Shown in pieces: positions 35,927 through 44,880 of a stretch of DNA of 64,000 bases. Below the pieces are notes generated by a model, which saw only the letters and a program-made list of their open reading frames with translations, was not told the DNA's origin and searched no databases. Within the stretch, counting starts at the first letter, position 1. Each line of letters opens with the position of its first letter. Source of the DNA: CAVTJL01 sp963828215 (GTDB taxonomy: Bacteria; Pseudomonadota; Alphaproteobacteria; Geminicoccales; Geminicoccaceae); contig CAWHFO010000047.1 of assembly GCA_963828215.1 (NCBI GenBank), positions 1 through 64,000 on the forward strand, read 5' to 3'. The translations under genes and the position numbers were made by a program.

Positions 35927-37600
35927 TCAGTTTCCAGTCGGCAGCGGTATGGAAATACCTTCCCTGGCAAGCTCGTCCCGGACGAACTTGAAGCGCTCAT
36001 ACTCCGTGAGCGTGATCGGTCCCGAGTACGCCTCGCTCTGGAGCTTGCGCGGCGGATATTGCACGTAAGTCTTCATCAGCTCCTTGATCGCGTCGCTGAT
36101 CGTGACCAGGACCCAGGTGTGCTCCGTGTAGTTGTTCATGAAGATGTCGTAGCGCTCCTGCGGGTCCTGCCATAGGTCGAAGACCTGCGGGACAGTGGCA
36201 ACATAGATTCTGGGCCCTTCCAGCCGAGATTGGAATCCACCGCCAGCCCGCCGGTCTTTGCGCCGTCATCACCGCGCAGATTGAAGACCGCCTTGTAGTT
36301 GTCCACACGCGCAGCACCCGGGGTCAGCTCGTTCTCCGTGAAGTAGAACCAGGAGCTCCGCGGCGACTTGCCGGTGCCGAACAGCACCGGCGTCATGTCG
36401 TAGCTGTCGAAGATGATCGGCTGACCTTCGCGATCCTTCTCCGGGAGCTCGGCACCGCCGAGTGCGGCAAAGGTCGCCATGTAGTCGAGCCCGCCGATGA
36501 TCTCGGCATTCTTCGTGCCGGCCTTGATCTTCGGGCCCCAGGCGATCGACGGCACGCGGCTTCCGCCCTCGCGGTCCGTGCCTTTCGTGCCGCGGAACGG
36601 CGTGTAACCCGCATCGGGATAGACGTCCTGCCAGGCGCCGTTGTCGCTGGTCCAGAACACGTAGGTGTTCTTGTCGAGCCCGAGCTCGCGGACCTTGTCC
36701 ATGATGCGGCCGATGCGCGTGTCGTTCTCCACCACCGAATCCGCGAATTTGGTTTTCGACAGCGACTTGTGCTCGAACTCCGGAGACGGCATGTTCGGCT
36801 GATGCACCTTCATGAAGTTGACGCTCATGAAGAACGGTGTCCGATCCTTGGCATTGCGTTCGAGATAGTCGAGCGAGGCCTTCTCGACATATTCGTCGAA
36901 GAATGGAATGCCGACGACCCCCTGGTCCGGCGTGTTGACGTACTGTCCGTTGATCTTGAAGTCCTCGTGCGGGGTCTCGCCGGCATTGCCGGACAGAGCA
37001 CCCTTCGTCACGCGCAAGAACATGGCGCGCAGGTCCGGCGACATGTCCGGGAACCAGGTCGGGTCGGCGTAGGTGTAGGCATTGAGATGATAGAGGCCGC
37101 AATACTTCATCTCGTCGTAGCCCTGCGCGTTCGGCAGCGCGTAGTCGGCCTCGCCGAGATGCCATTTGCCCGTGAAGAACGTCTTGTAGCCGGCGGTCTT
37201 CAGCACCGAGGCCAGCGTCCACTCGGCCGCCGGCAATCCGCCGCCTTGCCCTTGGAAGGCGACCGTGGTCATGCCGCTGCGGTTCGGGATGCGCCCGGTC
37301 TGCATGGCGGCACGGCCGGGCGTGCAGCTCGGCTGGGCATAGAAGGAAGTGAACATCATGCCCTCGGCCGCCAGGCGATCGATGTTGGGGGTCGGCATGC
37401 CGCGGGCCTCGCCGCCCAGATAGGCGCCGGCGTCGCCGTAGCCGAAGTCGTCGGACACGATCAGGATGATGTTCGGCTTGTCGGGGCCAGTGGGCGGTGC
37501 GGCTGCCGTGGTCTGCGCCTGTGCCACCTGCACGGCATTGTCTGCCGCGATCGCCGAGGCGACGAGCGTCGTGCCCCCGAGAAGAATATTCCGGCGATGG
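35927..37600 (-). pseudogene. Arylsulfatase, IS-truncated and frameshifted
   Basis: Sulfatase family enzyme: KPNIILIVSDDFGYGDAGAY at the start of the domain and the maturation motif CTPGRAAMQTGR (C-x-P-x-R, formylglycine site). The N terminus reads HRRNILLGGTTLVASAIAAD, a Tat-like signal cut by the IS1595 end at 37599, so the start codon is lost. Near 36212 a missing base breaks the frame; the C terminus (MNNYTEHTWVLVTISDAIKE) continues in another frame to 35927. The original protein was about 550 residues and likely periplasmic. Confidence 0.8.
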
Positions 37601-38602
37601 CTTATCCCGTTAGCTACGGCTGATCAACATCTGGTAGCTGGCGTGCGGGAGGGCGGTGGCGAGGCCGAGGAGGCGGTGGAAGGCGGCGTGGCGGTCGTGA
37701 CGTCGGTTGAAGCGGAAAGTAAACTCGTCGACTCGATAGGCCTGGAGGTGCTGGCGACGCAGGCCGTGATAGGTGCCCAAGGCCCAGCGCTTGAGGTTGC
37801 TGAAGACGCGGTGGGTCCAGGGCAGGACGAGGTGGGCTGCCATGGCGCCCACGGTTCTGGGATCGTGATCGGCCACCGGGGCGCCGCGGATAGCCCTTCC
37901 AGGCGTCGTCCGAAGGATGGCGTCCGGGGCCATGGCCCTGGCGATGAAGGCGTGCAGGCTCCTGGCCGAATAGTCGGCGAGGGCTGCGAGCCGGAGCCGC
38001 CTGGGCCTGCGGCGCTCGACCTCCACCGCCGCGACGACCTTCATCCTGCCCTTGCCCGAGCGGCCGTGGCCACCGCCCGGCGGATCGTCCTTCGTCCGCT
38101 GCGGCAGGCTGGTCTCGTCGACCTCGACCAGCCCCGCCAAAGGCAGGCGCTCGGGATCGACCATGGCGCGGCGCAGCTTGCGGGCCAGGAGCCAGGCCGT
38201 CTTGTAGGAGCCGATGCCGAGCTGCGCCTGCAGCTGCAGCGCCGAGATCCCGTTCGAGTGGGTCGCCATCAGATAGGCAGCCCAAAACCAGGTGGTCAGC
38301 GGCAGGTGCGAGCGGTGCATCACCGTGCCGGCCGTCACCGAGATCTGGCGGTCGCAGCCGGCGCACTCGAAGGTCGGCAGCCGCCGCTCCAGCCGCCAGC
38401 CGCGATCATGGCCGCAGCCCGGGCAGCAGAAAGCCCTGCGGCCAGCGAACTGCCACGAGATACTCGCCGCACGCCTCATCCGTCGGGAAACGCCGCTGGA
38501 ACTCGACCAGGCTCCTCGGAAACACCGCCATCTGCCCCATCCACCCTGTCGCCGCTCACGGCACCACACCATCTCGCTCGAGCGTCGTCAAGGGGATAAG
38601 CC
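37599..38602 (-). mobile_element. IS1595-family element, copy 2
   Basis: The 1004-bp element is bounded by GGCTTATCCC (37599) and GGGATAAGCC (ending 38602), the same ends as copy 1. Flanks do not show an 8-bp duplication, so it may derive from recombination or a flanking deletion. It removed the start of the arylsulfatase gene. Confidence 0.85.
37610..38572 (-). CDS. IS1595-family transposase, full length but altered
   Basis: The frame is open for 320 residues and lacks the palindromic insert of copy 1 (LPLTTWFWAAYLM is continuous). However, where copy 1 has LRSDAWKGYRGAP this copy reads LRTTPGRAIRGAP: one base lost and one gained nearby scramble eight residues including the Asp expected to be catalytic. 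It therefore is probably inactive despite being open. GTG or ATG starts near 38572-38540 are possible. Confidence 0.75.
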   Translation of the reverse strand: MVWCRERRQGGWGRWRCFRGAWSSSSGVSRRMRRAASISWQFAGRRAFCCPGCGHDRGWRLERRLPTFECAGCDRQISVTAGTVMHRSHLPLTTWFWAAYLMATHSNGISALQLQAQLGIGSYKTAWLLARKLRRAMVDPERLPLAGLVEVDETSLPQRTKDDPPGGGHGRSGKGRMKVVAAVEVERRRPRRLRLAALADYSARSLHAFIARAMAPDAILRTTPGRAIRGAPVADHDPRTVGAMAAHLVLPWTHRVFSNLKRWALGTYHGLRRQHLQAYRVDEFTFRFNRRHDRHAAFHRLLGLATALPHASYQMLISRS

Positions 38603-38854
38603 ATATCATATATATGCGGACCGAGGATCTGCCCAGGCTGACCCCCTCGAGACAGTTCTGCGGCAGCGGTCGAAGTCGCCTATCCGGCCGAGGCCTCGAC
38701 AACATCGGCTGCAGCATAGGCGGATCCGCTATCGATCAGACAATTCGCCTCGCGCGCAGTGAGAACCGTCCCGCTTCGCACGGCATGCAGCAAGGCCGTG
38801 TGTGATCCCCAGGACTAACGTCTCCCACCAACTCGGTGCTGGGTAGACGTTTTC
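38603..38854. other. Short region between two IS elements, no supported gene
   Basis: No frame resembles a known family. The bases directly after the IS (ATATCATATATATGC) are AT-rich. On the minus strand a short open stretch (LVLGITHGLAACRAKRDGSH) ends at 38729 but has no start of its own and is probably chance or a relic. Confidence 0.3.
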
Positions 38855-38856
38855 TA

Positions 38857-39975
38857 GTGCAGTGACTCCATCACTCGTTTGGCTCGCCTGACGTTGTCGA
38901 GGATGGTGTTGACGGGCTTGGTCCAGACGAAGGGCTTGGGGTCGGCATTGTGCTGCTGGAGGTAGTCGTCGATGGCGCGGTGCAGCTCGAGGATCGAGCG
39001 GAAAGCACCGCGCCTGAGCCGCTGGCTGGTGAGCCGGGAGAAGAAGCCTTCGACGGCGTTGGCCCAAGAAGCGGAGGTCGGAGTGAAGTGCAGGTGGAAG
39101 CGGGGATGGCGCGCCAGCCAGCGCGTCACCGGCGGCGACTTGTGCGCGCCATAGTTGTCGAGGATCAGGTGCAGATCGAGCTCGGCTGCGATCTCCTGGT
39201 CGAGCCGGCGCAGGAAGCGAATGAACTCCTGGCTCCTGTGCTGGAGCATGCATTGGCCGATGACCCTTCCGTCCAGACTATCGAGCGCCGCGAACAGGGT
39301 CGTCGTGCCGTGGCGCTTATAGTCGTGCGTCATGGTGCCGGCCTTGCCCTTCTTGATCGGCAGGCCGGGCTGGGTGCGGTCCAGGGCCCCGCCGATGTCT
39401 CCTGACATCGGCTCCTGCGGAGATGGAGCCGGCGCTTGCTGCGCCGGCTGGATCTGGCTCTTCTCGTCGACCGAGAGCACGATCGCGTGCTCCGGTGGGT
39501 TCAGGTACAGGCCGACGACATCGCGCAGCTTCTCGACGAACCGCGGATCGCTCGAGAGCTTGAAGCCGCGCACCAGGTGCGGCTCGAGGCCGTGCGCCGC
39601 CCAGATCTTCTGCACCGCGCCGTGGCCGATCCCGACCGCCTTGGCGAGCCGCCTCGCACTCCAGTGGGTGGCGCCCGGCGGCAGCTCGTGCAGCGTCATC
39701 TCCACCACCCGCTCGACCGTGCGCTTGGGCAAGGGCGGCTTGCCCGACGGCCGGGTCGCGTCGTGCAAGAGCCCATCGACCCCCTCAGCCGCAAACCGCG
39801 CCAGCCAGCGCCGCACCGTCGGCTCCGACTTGCCGACCGCCCGGGCAACCCGCGTCGAGCCCAGCCCCTCGCCCGCCAGCAGGACGATCCGCGCCCGATA
39901 GACGTGCTTTTGTCGGCTGTTGCGGTCCGCCACGATCCGCTCCAGCCGTCCCAGGCTCTCCGCCGAAAGCTCCAT
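38857..39975 (-). CDS. IS630-family transposase with 20-residue insert
   Basis: The 373-residue DDE transposase has an N-terminal HTH region (GLGSTRVARAVGKSEPTVRR), catalytic residues in LSVDEKSQI, LILDNYGAHKS and ANAVEGFF, and the usual TMTHDYKRHGTTTLFAAL. Between DEKSQIQ and ALDRTQPGLP, normally adjacent, there are 20 extra residues (PAQQAPAPSPQEPMSGDIGG) encoded by a triple-hairpin element. The insert keeps the frame, so the transposase may still be functional. Confidence 0.88.
39391..39448 (+). repeat. 58-bp triple-hairpin element (copy B), in-frame in IS630 transposase
   Basis: Read on the plus strand: hairpin 1 GCCGATGTC/GACATCGGC around TCCT, hairpin 2 CTCC/GGAG around TGC, linker ATGGA, hairpin 3 GCCGGCGC/GCGCCGGC around TTGCT. 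The order, loops and linker are those of copy A at 1485-1543, but stem bases differ in matched pairs. The element occupies the site of the 20-residue insert of the transposase. Confidence 0.8.
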
Positions 39976-40050
39976 CCGCGTGTCTCCCCGACCACGCAGA
40001 GACTATCACCAATCGCTCCCGACGGTAAGCTTTCGTTGGAGTCGAGAGCA

Positions 40051-41097
40051 CTAGCTGCAGCCGTCCGCGCCTCGGGCAGCCCGTGCCAGAAACCGGTCGT
40101 AGCTCCGGAGAAAGGCGTCCGGCTGCTCGAAGAAGGGCAGCGCGCCGGTCTCGTAGGCCTCGACCGTCCAGTTCGCCCGCCCCGCCGTCCAGCCGGCCCC
40201 GCTGAAGTCGCCGAAATCCCCGCGCGTGCCGTAGGCCAGCCACACCGGCATCCTCAGCTCCTGGTAGACTTGGCGAATGTCGGTGCTGAACAGGCGGCCG
40301 GAGACGAAGGCATAGGGCGCGTTCCTGGCACCCGGCTGGTGGGTGGTCAGGTAGTCGTAGCTCGCCAGCCCCTCGTCGATCTCCTTCGAGCCCCAGGTCT
40401 TTTTCAGGAAGAAACGGATGCTGGGCCTGCTCACGAGCAGGTCGTAGAACCCCTGGCTCCATAGGGGAAAGGTGAAGAAGGCATAGAGCCCGGGCACCTC
40501 CCGCGTCTCGCCCGGGCGGCCCTGACGCCGGACGGACGCCTGGTCGAATCCGGTCGGCGTGACCAGCGCCAGGGTGCGAAAGCGCTCCGGCCGCTCCACG
40601 GCCGCCCGCGCCAGGAACTCCGAGGACAGCGAGAGCGCCAGGGCATCCACCGGCTCGGGCCCGCAGTCGGCGGCGATCACGTCCAGCATGTCCTGGATCG
40701 CGTCGACGTAGAGGCGGGGCTCGTAGCGGCGCGGCGAGCGATCCGAGAAGCCGAAGCCCGGCAGGTCCACCGCGAAGACCCGGCGGCGCGCCCGCTCGTG
40801 CTCGAAGATCGGCCGGACCTCGTAGGCCGAGCCGGCGGCGTTGATGCTGTGGATCAGGAGCAGCGGCGGGCCCGCGCCGTCGACATAGTAGCTGAGCCGG
40901 CCGGCGCGCTGGTCGGTCTCGCGCCGCTCGCCCGACACCGCCGCCGGCAAGGGCGGCGGCTGGCGCACCCCGACCGCGCTGCAGCCGATTCCCGCGGCCG
41001 TCGCCAACAGCGAGACGCCGGCCACACGGCCCAGCGCGCCGACCCGCTCACGCCTCATCACCCGCTGCTCCACCCGCCCCGCCATCCGATCCCTCAT
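40051..41097 (-). CDS. Alpha/beta-hydrolase, probable lipoprotein or membrane-anchored
   Basis: The N terminus (GVSLLATAAGIGCSAVGV) looks like a secretion signal with a possible lipid-attachment Cys. The hydrolase core has LLLIHSINAAGSAYEVRPIF and DLPGFGFSDRS; the nucleophile elbow reads LALSLSSEFLA, lacking the usual first Gly of GxSxG. The C-terminal region holds YGTRGDFGDFSG. An IS630 copy is inserted at the stop codon, so the last residues may be altered. The gene is divergent from bchG; the start could also be 41058. Confidence 0.75.
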   Translation of the reverse strand: MRDRMAGRVEQRVMRRERVGALGRVAGVSLLATAAGIGCSAVGVRQPPPLPAAVSGERRETDQRAGRLSYYVDGAGPPLLLIHSINAAGSAYEVRPIFEHERARRRVFAVDLPGFGFSDRSPRRYEPRLYVDAIQDMLDVIAADCGPEPVDALALSLSSEFLARAAVERPERFRTLALVTPTGFDQASVRRQGRPGETREVPGLYAFFTFPLWSQGFYDLLVSRPSIRFFLKKTWGSKEIDEGLASYDYLTTHQPGARNAPYAFVSGRLFSTDIRQVYQELRMPVWLAYGTRGDFGDFSGAGWTAGRANWTVEAYETGALPFFEQPDAFLRSYDRFLARAARGADGCS

Positions 41098-41162
41098 CGT
41101 CGCAACAACATGGCTCGTCCCGGGGCCTCGTCCAGGCCGCGCCCCGCGGTCGTCGATGCAGC

Positions 41163-41194
41163 TGTCAATCGTTGTTGACGATCATGGTTGTCAA
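41163..41194 (+). promoter_or_regulatory. Candidate PpsR-type operator upstream of bchG
   Basis: TGTCAA (41163), TTGAC (41175) and TGTCAA (41189) form alternating inverted half-sites, giving GTCAA/N6/TTGAC and TTGAC/N10/GTCAA. The first pair also reads TGT/N12/ACG, one base from the PpsR/CrtJ consensus TGT/N12/ACA. It lies 15-47 bases before the bchG start, in the divergent intergenic region. Confidence 0.45.
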
Positions 41195-41209
41195 GAATAG
41201 CGTCGCGGC

Positions 41210-42115
41210 ATGGAACCCGTCGCGTCGATCGGCCGAGAGCGGACTCTGCCCGAAGGGGCGGCGGTTCTCGAGCTGCTGAAGCCGATCACCTGGTTCCCGC
41301 CGATGTGGGCGTTCGGGTGCGGCGTGGTCTCCTCCGGCCTTCCGATCGGAGGGCGCTGGCCCATCGTGATCGCGGGCGTGCTGCTGGCCGGGCCGCTGGT
41401 CTGCGCGACCAGCCAGGCGGTCAACGACTGGTTCGATCGTCATGTCGACGCCATCAACGAGCCGCGCCGGCCGATCCCCTCGGGGCGCGTGCCCGGCCGC
41501 TGGGGCCTCCATATCGCGATCGGCTGGACCGTCCTCTCCCTGCTGGTCGCGACCGCGCTCGGGCCGTGGGGCTTCGGCGCGGCCGTCCTGGGCCTGGCGC
41601 TGGCCTGGGCCTACAGCGCCCCGCCGCTCCGCCTCAAGCGCAACGGCTGGTGGGGCAACAGCGCCGTCGCCGCCTGCTACGAGGGCCTGCCCTGGTTCAC
41701 CGGGGCCGCGGTGATGGCCGCCACGCGGCCGGACTGGCGCATCGTCCTGACCGCCCTGATCTACAGCGCCGGTGCCCACGGCATCATGACCCTCAACGAC
41801 TTCAAGTCGGTCGAGGGCGATCTCCGCACGGGGATCGGCTCGCTGCCGGCGCGGCTCGGCGTCGAGCCCGCGGCGCGCGTCGCCTGCGTCTTCATGGCCG
41901 TGCCGCAGATCGTCGTCGTCGGGCTGCTGGCCGCCTGGGGCCGGCCCCTCCACGCCCTGGCGGTGGGCCTGCTGCTGCTGGCGCAGCTCGGGCTGATGGT
42001 CCGCCTGCTCCGGCGCCCCCGCGACCTGGCCCCCTGGTACAACGCCACCGGCACCAGCCTCTACGTGCTCGGCATGCTGGTCAGCGCCTTCGCCCTGGCC
42101 GCGCTGGTGGCCTGA
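41210..42115 (+). CDS. bchG: Bacteriochlorophyll synthase
   Basis: UbiA-family prenyltransferase, 301 residues with eight to nine membrane helices, that esterifies bacteriochlorophyllide with a C20 isoprenoid. Motifs are NDWFDRHVDAINEPRRPIPS (Asp-rich substrate site) and LNDFKSVEGDLRTGIGSLP. The gene's TGA overlaps the ATG of the next gene (TGATG), indicating coupling in a bchG-pucC-like-bchP operon. Confidence 0.95.
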   Translation: MEPVASIGRERTLPEGAAVLELLKPITWFPPMWAFGCGVVSSGLPIGGRWPIVIAGVLLAGPLVCATSQAVNDWFDRHVDAINEPRRPIPSGRVPGRWGLHIAIGWTVLSLLVATALGPWGFGAAVLGLALAWAYSAPPLRLKRNGWWGNSAVAACYEGLPWFTGAAVMAATRPDWRIVLTALIYSAGAHGIMTLNDFKSVEGDLRTGIGSLPARLGVEPAARVACVFMAVPQIVVVGLLAAWGRPLHALAVGLLLLAQLGLMVRLLRRPRDLAPWYNATGTSLYVLGMLVSAFALAALVA

Positions 42116-43476
42116 TGGGCACCACCGCCCCTTTCGGCTGGCTGGGCATCGTCCGCCTCGGTCTGGTCCAGACCGCGCTCGGCGCGATCGTGGTGTTGAC
42201 CACCTCGACCATGAACCGGGTGATGGTGGTCGAGCTGGCGCTGCCCGCCGCCCTGCCCGGCGCGCTGGTGGCCCTGCACTACGCCGTGCAGATGCTGCGG
42301 CCGCGCCTGGGCTACGGCTCCGATGTCGGCGGCCGCCCCACGCGCTGGATCGTGGGCGGCATGGCGGCGCTCGCCGCGGGCGGGATCGGCGCCGCCCTGG
42401 CCACCGCCTGGATGGGCGTCGCCCCCGCCGCCGGCATCGCGCTCGCGACGCTGGCCTTCATCCTGATCGGCGTCGGCGTCGGCGCCTCGGGCACGACCCT
42501 CCTGGCCCTTCTGGCCGAGCGGGTCGATCCCGCCCGGCGCGCCGCCGCCGCGACCATCGTCTGGCTGATGATGATCGCCGGCATGGCGATCACCGCGACG
42601 CTCGCCGGCGGCTTCCTCGAGCCCTTCTCGCCGATGCGCCTGGTCGGGGTGACCGCGACCGTCGCCGGCGCCGCTTTCGTGCTCGCGCTGCTCGCCGTGT
42701 GGGGGGTCGAGGGCGACGCCGGGCGCTCCCTGCCCGCCCCCCGCCCCGCGCCGCCGCCAGCCCCCTTCGGCCGCGCCCTGGGGCGGGTCTGGGCCGATCC
42801 GACGGCGCGGCGCTTCACGATTTTCGTCTTCGTCTCGATGCTCGCCTACAGCGCCCAGGACCTGATCCTGGAGCCGTTCGCCGGGCTGGTCTTCGGCCTC
42901 GACCCGGGCCGGTCGACGAGGCTCGGCGGCATCCAGCACGGCGGCGTCCTGGCCGGCATGATCCTGGTCGCGGTCGCCGCCGGCCCGGCCGGCGGCCCCC
43001 GGCTCGGCTCGCTGCGCGGCTGGGCGGTCGGCGGCTGCATCGCGTCGGCCGCCGCGCTCGGCGCCATCGCGATCGGCGGGTTCCTGGCGCCGGCCTGGCC
43101 GCTGCGGGCGTCGGTCTTCGTCCTCGGCCTCGCCAACGGTGCCTTCGCGGTCGCCGCGATCGGCTCGATGATGGGCCTGGCCGGCGCCGGCGGACCGCGG
43201 AGCCCGGGGCTGCGGATGGGCCTGTTCGGGGCCGCCCAGGCGATCGCCTTCGGTCTCGGCGGGCTGCTCGGCACGGTCGGGGTCGACCTCGCCGGGCGTC
43301 TGCTCGCCGCCCCGGCCCCGGCCTATGCCCTGGTGTTCGCCGGCGAGGCGCTGATGTTCCTGGTCGCCGCGGGCCTCGCCGCGGACGTCGGCCGGAGCCC
43401 GCGTGACCAGGAGGGACGCGCCAGCCCGGGCACCGCCGCGGCGTGCCCCCGCCCGAGGGATGGGCGTCGCCGCATG
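42115..43476 (+). CDS. PucC/LhaA-family protein (stop lost in current frame)
   Basis: MFS-like membrane protein of the BCH2/PucC family, implicated in bacteriochlorophyll delivery or light-harvesting complex assembly. It starts FGWLGIVRLGLVQTALGAIV and has twelve hydrophobic segments with LGYGSDVGGRPTRWIVGG in the first loop. In the given frame no stop separates it from bchP. In the +1 frame a TGA overlaps the bchP ATG as ATGA (43474-43477), the usual arrangement, so one indel near 43400 probably created the apparent fusion. Confidence 0.85.
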
Positions 43477-44679
43477 ACCCCGACCGACCCGGTCGAGACG
43501 TTCGACGCGGTGGTCGTCGGCGGCGGGCCGGCCGGGGCCACGGCCGCCATGGAGCTGGCCCGCCGCGGCCGCAGCGTGCTGCTGCTCGATCGGGGAGGCC
43601 GGATCAAGCCCTGCGGCGGCGCCATCCCGCCCCGCCTGATCGAGGATTTCGAGATACCGGACGCCCTGCTCGTGGCCCGGGTCACGTCCGCCAGGATGAT
43701 CGCGCCGTCCGCCCGCGCCGTCCACATGCCGATCGGGGACGGCTTCGTGGGGATGGTCGACCGGGAGGTGTTCGACGAGTGGCTGCGCGAGCGTGCCGCC
43801 GGCGAGGGTGCCGTGCGCCGCCGCGGCACCTTCGAGAGCCTCGACCGCGACCGCTCCGGCCGGCCGATCGTGCGCTACCGGGCGCGCTCGGCTGCCCGGG
43901 AGGGGGCGACCGCCTCCGTGCGTGCCCGCGTCGTGATCGGCGCCGACGGTGCCAACTCGGCGGTCGCCCGACTGGCGCTGCCGGAGGCTCGCACGCCGTT
44001 CGTCTTCGCCTACCACGAGATCGTGCGGACGCCGACCGGAAGCGAGGCCGGCTTCGTCGGCGACCGCTGCGACGTCTACTATCAGGGCGCCATCTCGCCG
44101 GACTTCTACGGCTGGATCTTTCCTCACGGCGCCACCGCGAGCGTCGGCATGGGCACGGCGCTCAAGGGCTTTCCTCTGCGGGGCGCGGTGTCGGCATTGC
44201 GGGAGGCGGCCGGCCTCGCCGGGGTCGAGACCATCCGCCGCGAGGGCGCTCCGATTCCGCTCCGGCCGCTGCCGCGCTGGGACAATGGCCGGGACGTCGT
44301 GCTGGCCGGGGATGCGGCGGGCGTGGTGGCGCCCGCCTCGGGCGAGGGCATCTACTATGCCATGACCGCCGGGCGGCTCGCCGCCGAGGCGGTCGACGCC
44401 TTCTGCCGTGCCGGCGATGCCCGCGTCCTGCGCACGCCGCGCCGGCGCTTCATGCGGGCGCACGGGCAGGCCTTCTGGATCCTCGGCGTGATGCAGCGCT
44501 ACTGGTACCGGAACGACCGGCGGCGCGAGCACTTCGTCAGCATCTGCGGCGACCGGGACGTGCAGCGCCTGACCTGGGACGCCTACATGAACAAGCGGCT
44601 GTCGATGACCGACCCGATGGCTCACCTCCGCATCTTCTGCAAGAACGTCGGCCACATGACGGGCCTGATCGCGGCGTGA
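43474..44679 (+). CDS. bchP: Geranylgeranyl diphosphate/bacteriochlorophyll reductase
   Basis: FAD-dependent reductase that saturates the geranylgeranyl tail to phytyl. Signatures are VVVGGGPAGATAAMELARRG (Rossmann), GGRIKPCGGAIPPRL, VIGADGANSAVARLAL and AGDAAGVVAPASGEGIYYAM. The start at 43474 corresponds to the family's N terminus. It is 401 residues long and intact. Last gene of the bchG operon. Confidence 0.93.
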   Translation: MTPTDPVETFDAVVVGGGPAGATAAMELARRGRSVLLLDRGGRIKPCGGAIPPRLIEDFEIPDALLVARVTSARMIAPSARAVHMPIGDGFVGMVDREVFDEWLRERAAGEGAVRRRGTFESLDRDRSGRPIVRYRARSAAREGATASVRARVVIGADGANSAVARLALPEARTPFVFAYHEIVRTPTGSEAGFVGDRCDVYYQGAISPDFYGWIFPHGATASVGMGTALKGFPLRGAVSALREAAGLAGVETIRREGAPIPLRPLPRWDNGRDVVLAGDAAGVVAPASGEGIYYAMTAGRLAAEAVDAFCRAGDARVLRTPRRRFMRAHGQAFWILGVMQRYWYRNDRRREHFVSICGDRDVQRLTWDAYMNKRLSMTDPMAHLRIFCKNVGHMTGLIAA

Positions 44680-44818
44680 CCGGCACGGCTCGGGCGCCTG
44701 GCGTCCAGGCCAGGGATGCTGCGGCGCAGGGCGGGCTGCAGGCCGCGCCGCATCCGGCGAGGGACCCCCGACGCGGCTTCGGCACCGGAAAACCCGGCCA
44801 GCGGCGGGTCCCGACGCC

Positions 44819-44846
44819 TTGATCGAGGTTGGAACGGCTCTATAGT
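44819..44846 (+). promoter_or_regulatory. Promoter of the HiPIP gene
   Basis: TTGATC (44819-44824), 16-nt spacer, TATAGT (44841-44846), 34 bases before the GTG start. It is one of the few clear sigma-70-like promoters in the window. Confidence 0.5.
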
Positions 44847-44880
44847 CGGTGTCATCTGAAGGATACGGGAGCAGGCGTCA

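Larger units (their letters stand above)
38855..40053 (-). mobile_element. IS630-family element
   Basis: Ends share TAGTGC and GACTCCA as inverted terminal segments (38855 onwards and the complement ending at 40053), with TA at both edges as expected from IS630 target duplication. It is inserted at the very 3' end of the alpha/beta-hydrolase gene, whose stop codon is formed at the junction. Confidence 0.75.

Noticed and set aside
36769..37623. A plus-strand ORF of 284 residues
   Set aside because: It is antisense to the arylsulfatase, whose motifs are clear, and has no family resemblance.
41188..44679. A single 1163-residue polyprotein spanning bchG to bchP
   Set aside because: The first ~300 codons are a shadow of bchG. 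The remaining two-gene fusion is more likely an indel, as described in the findings.
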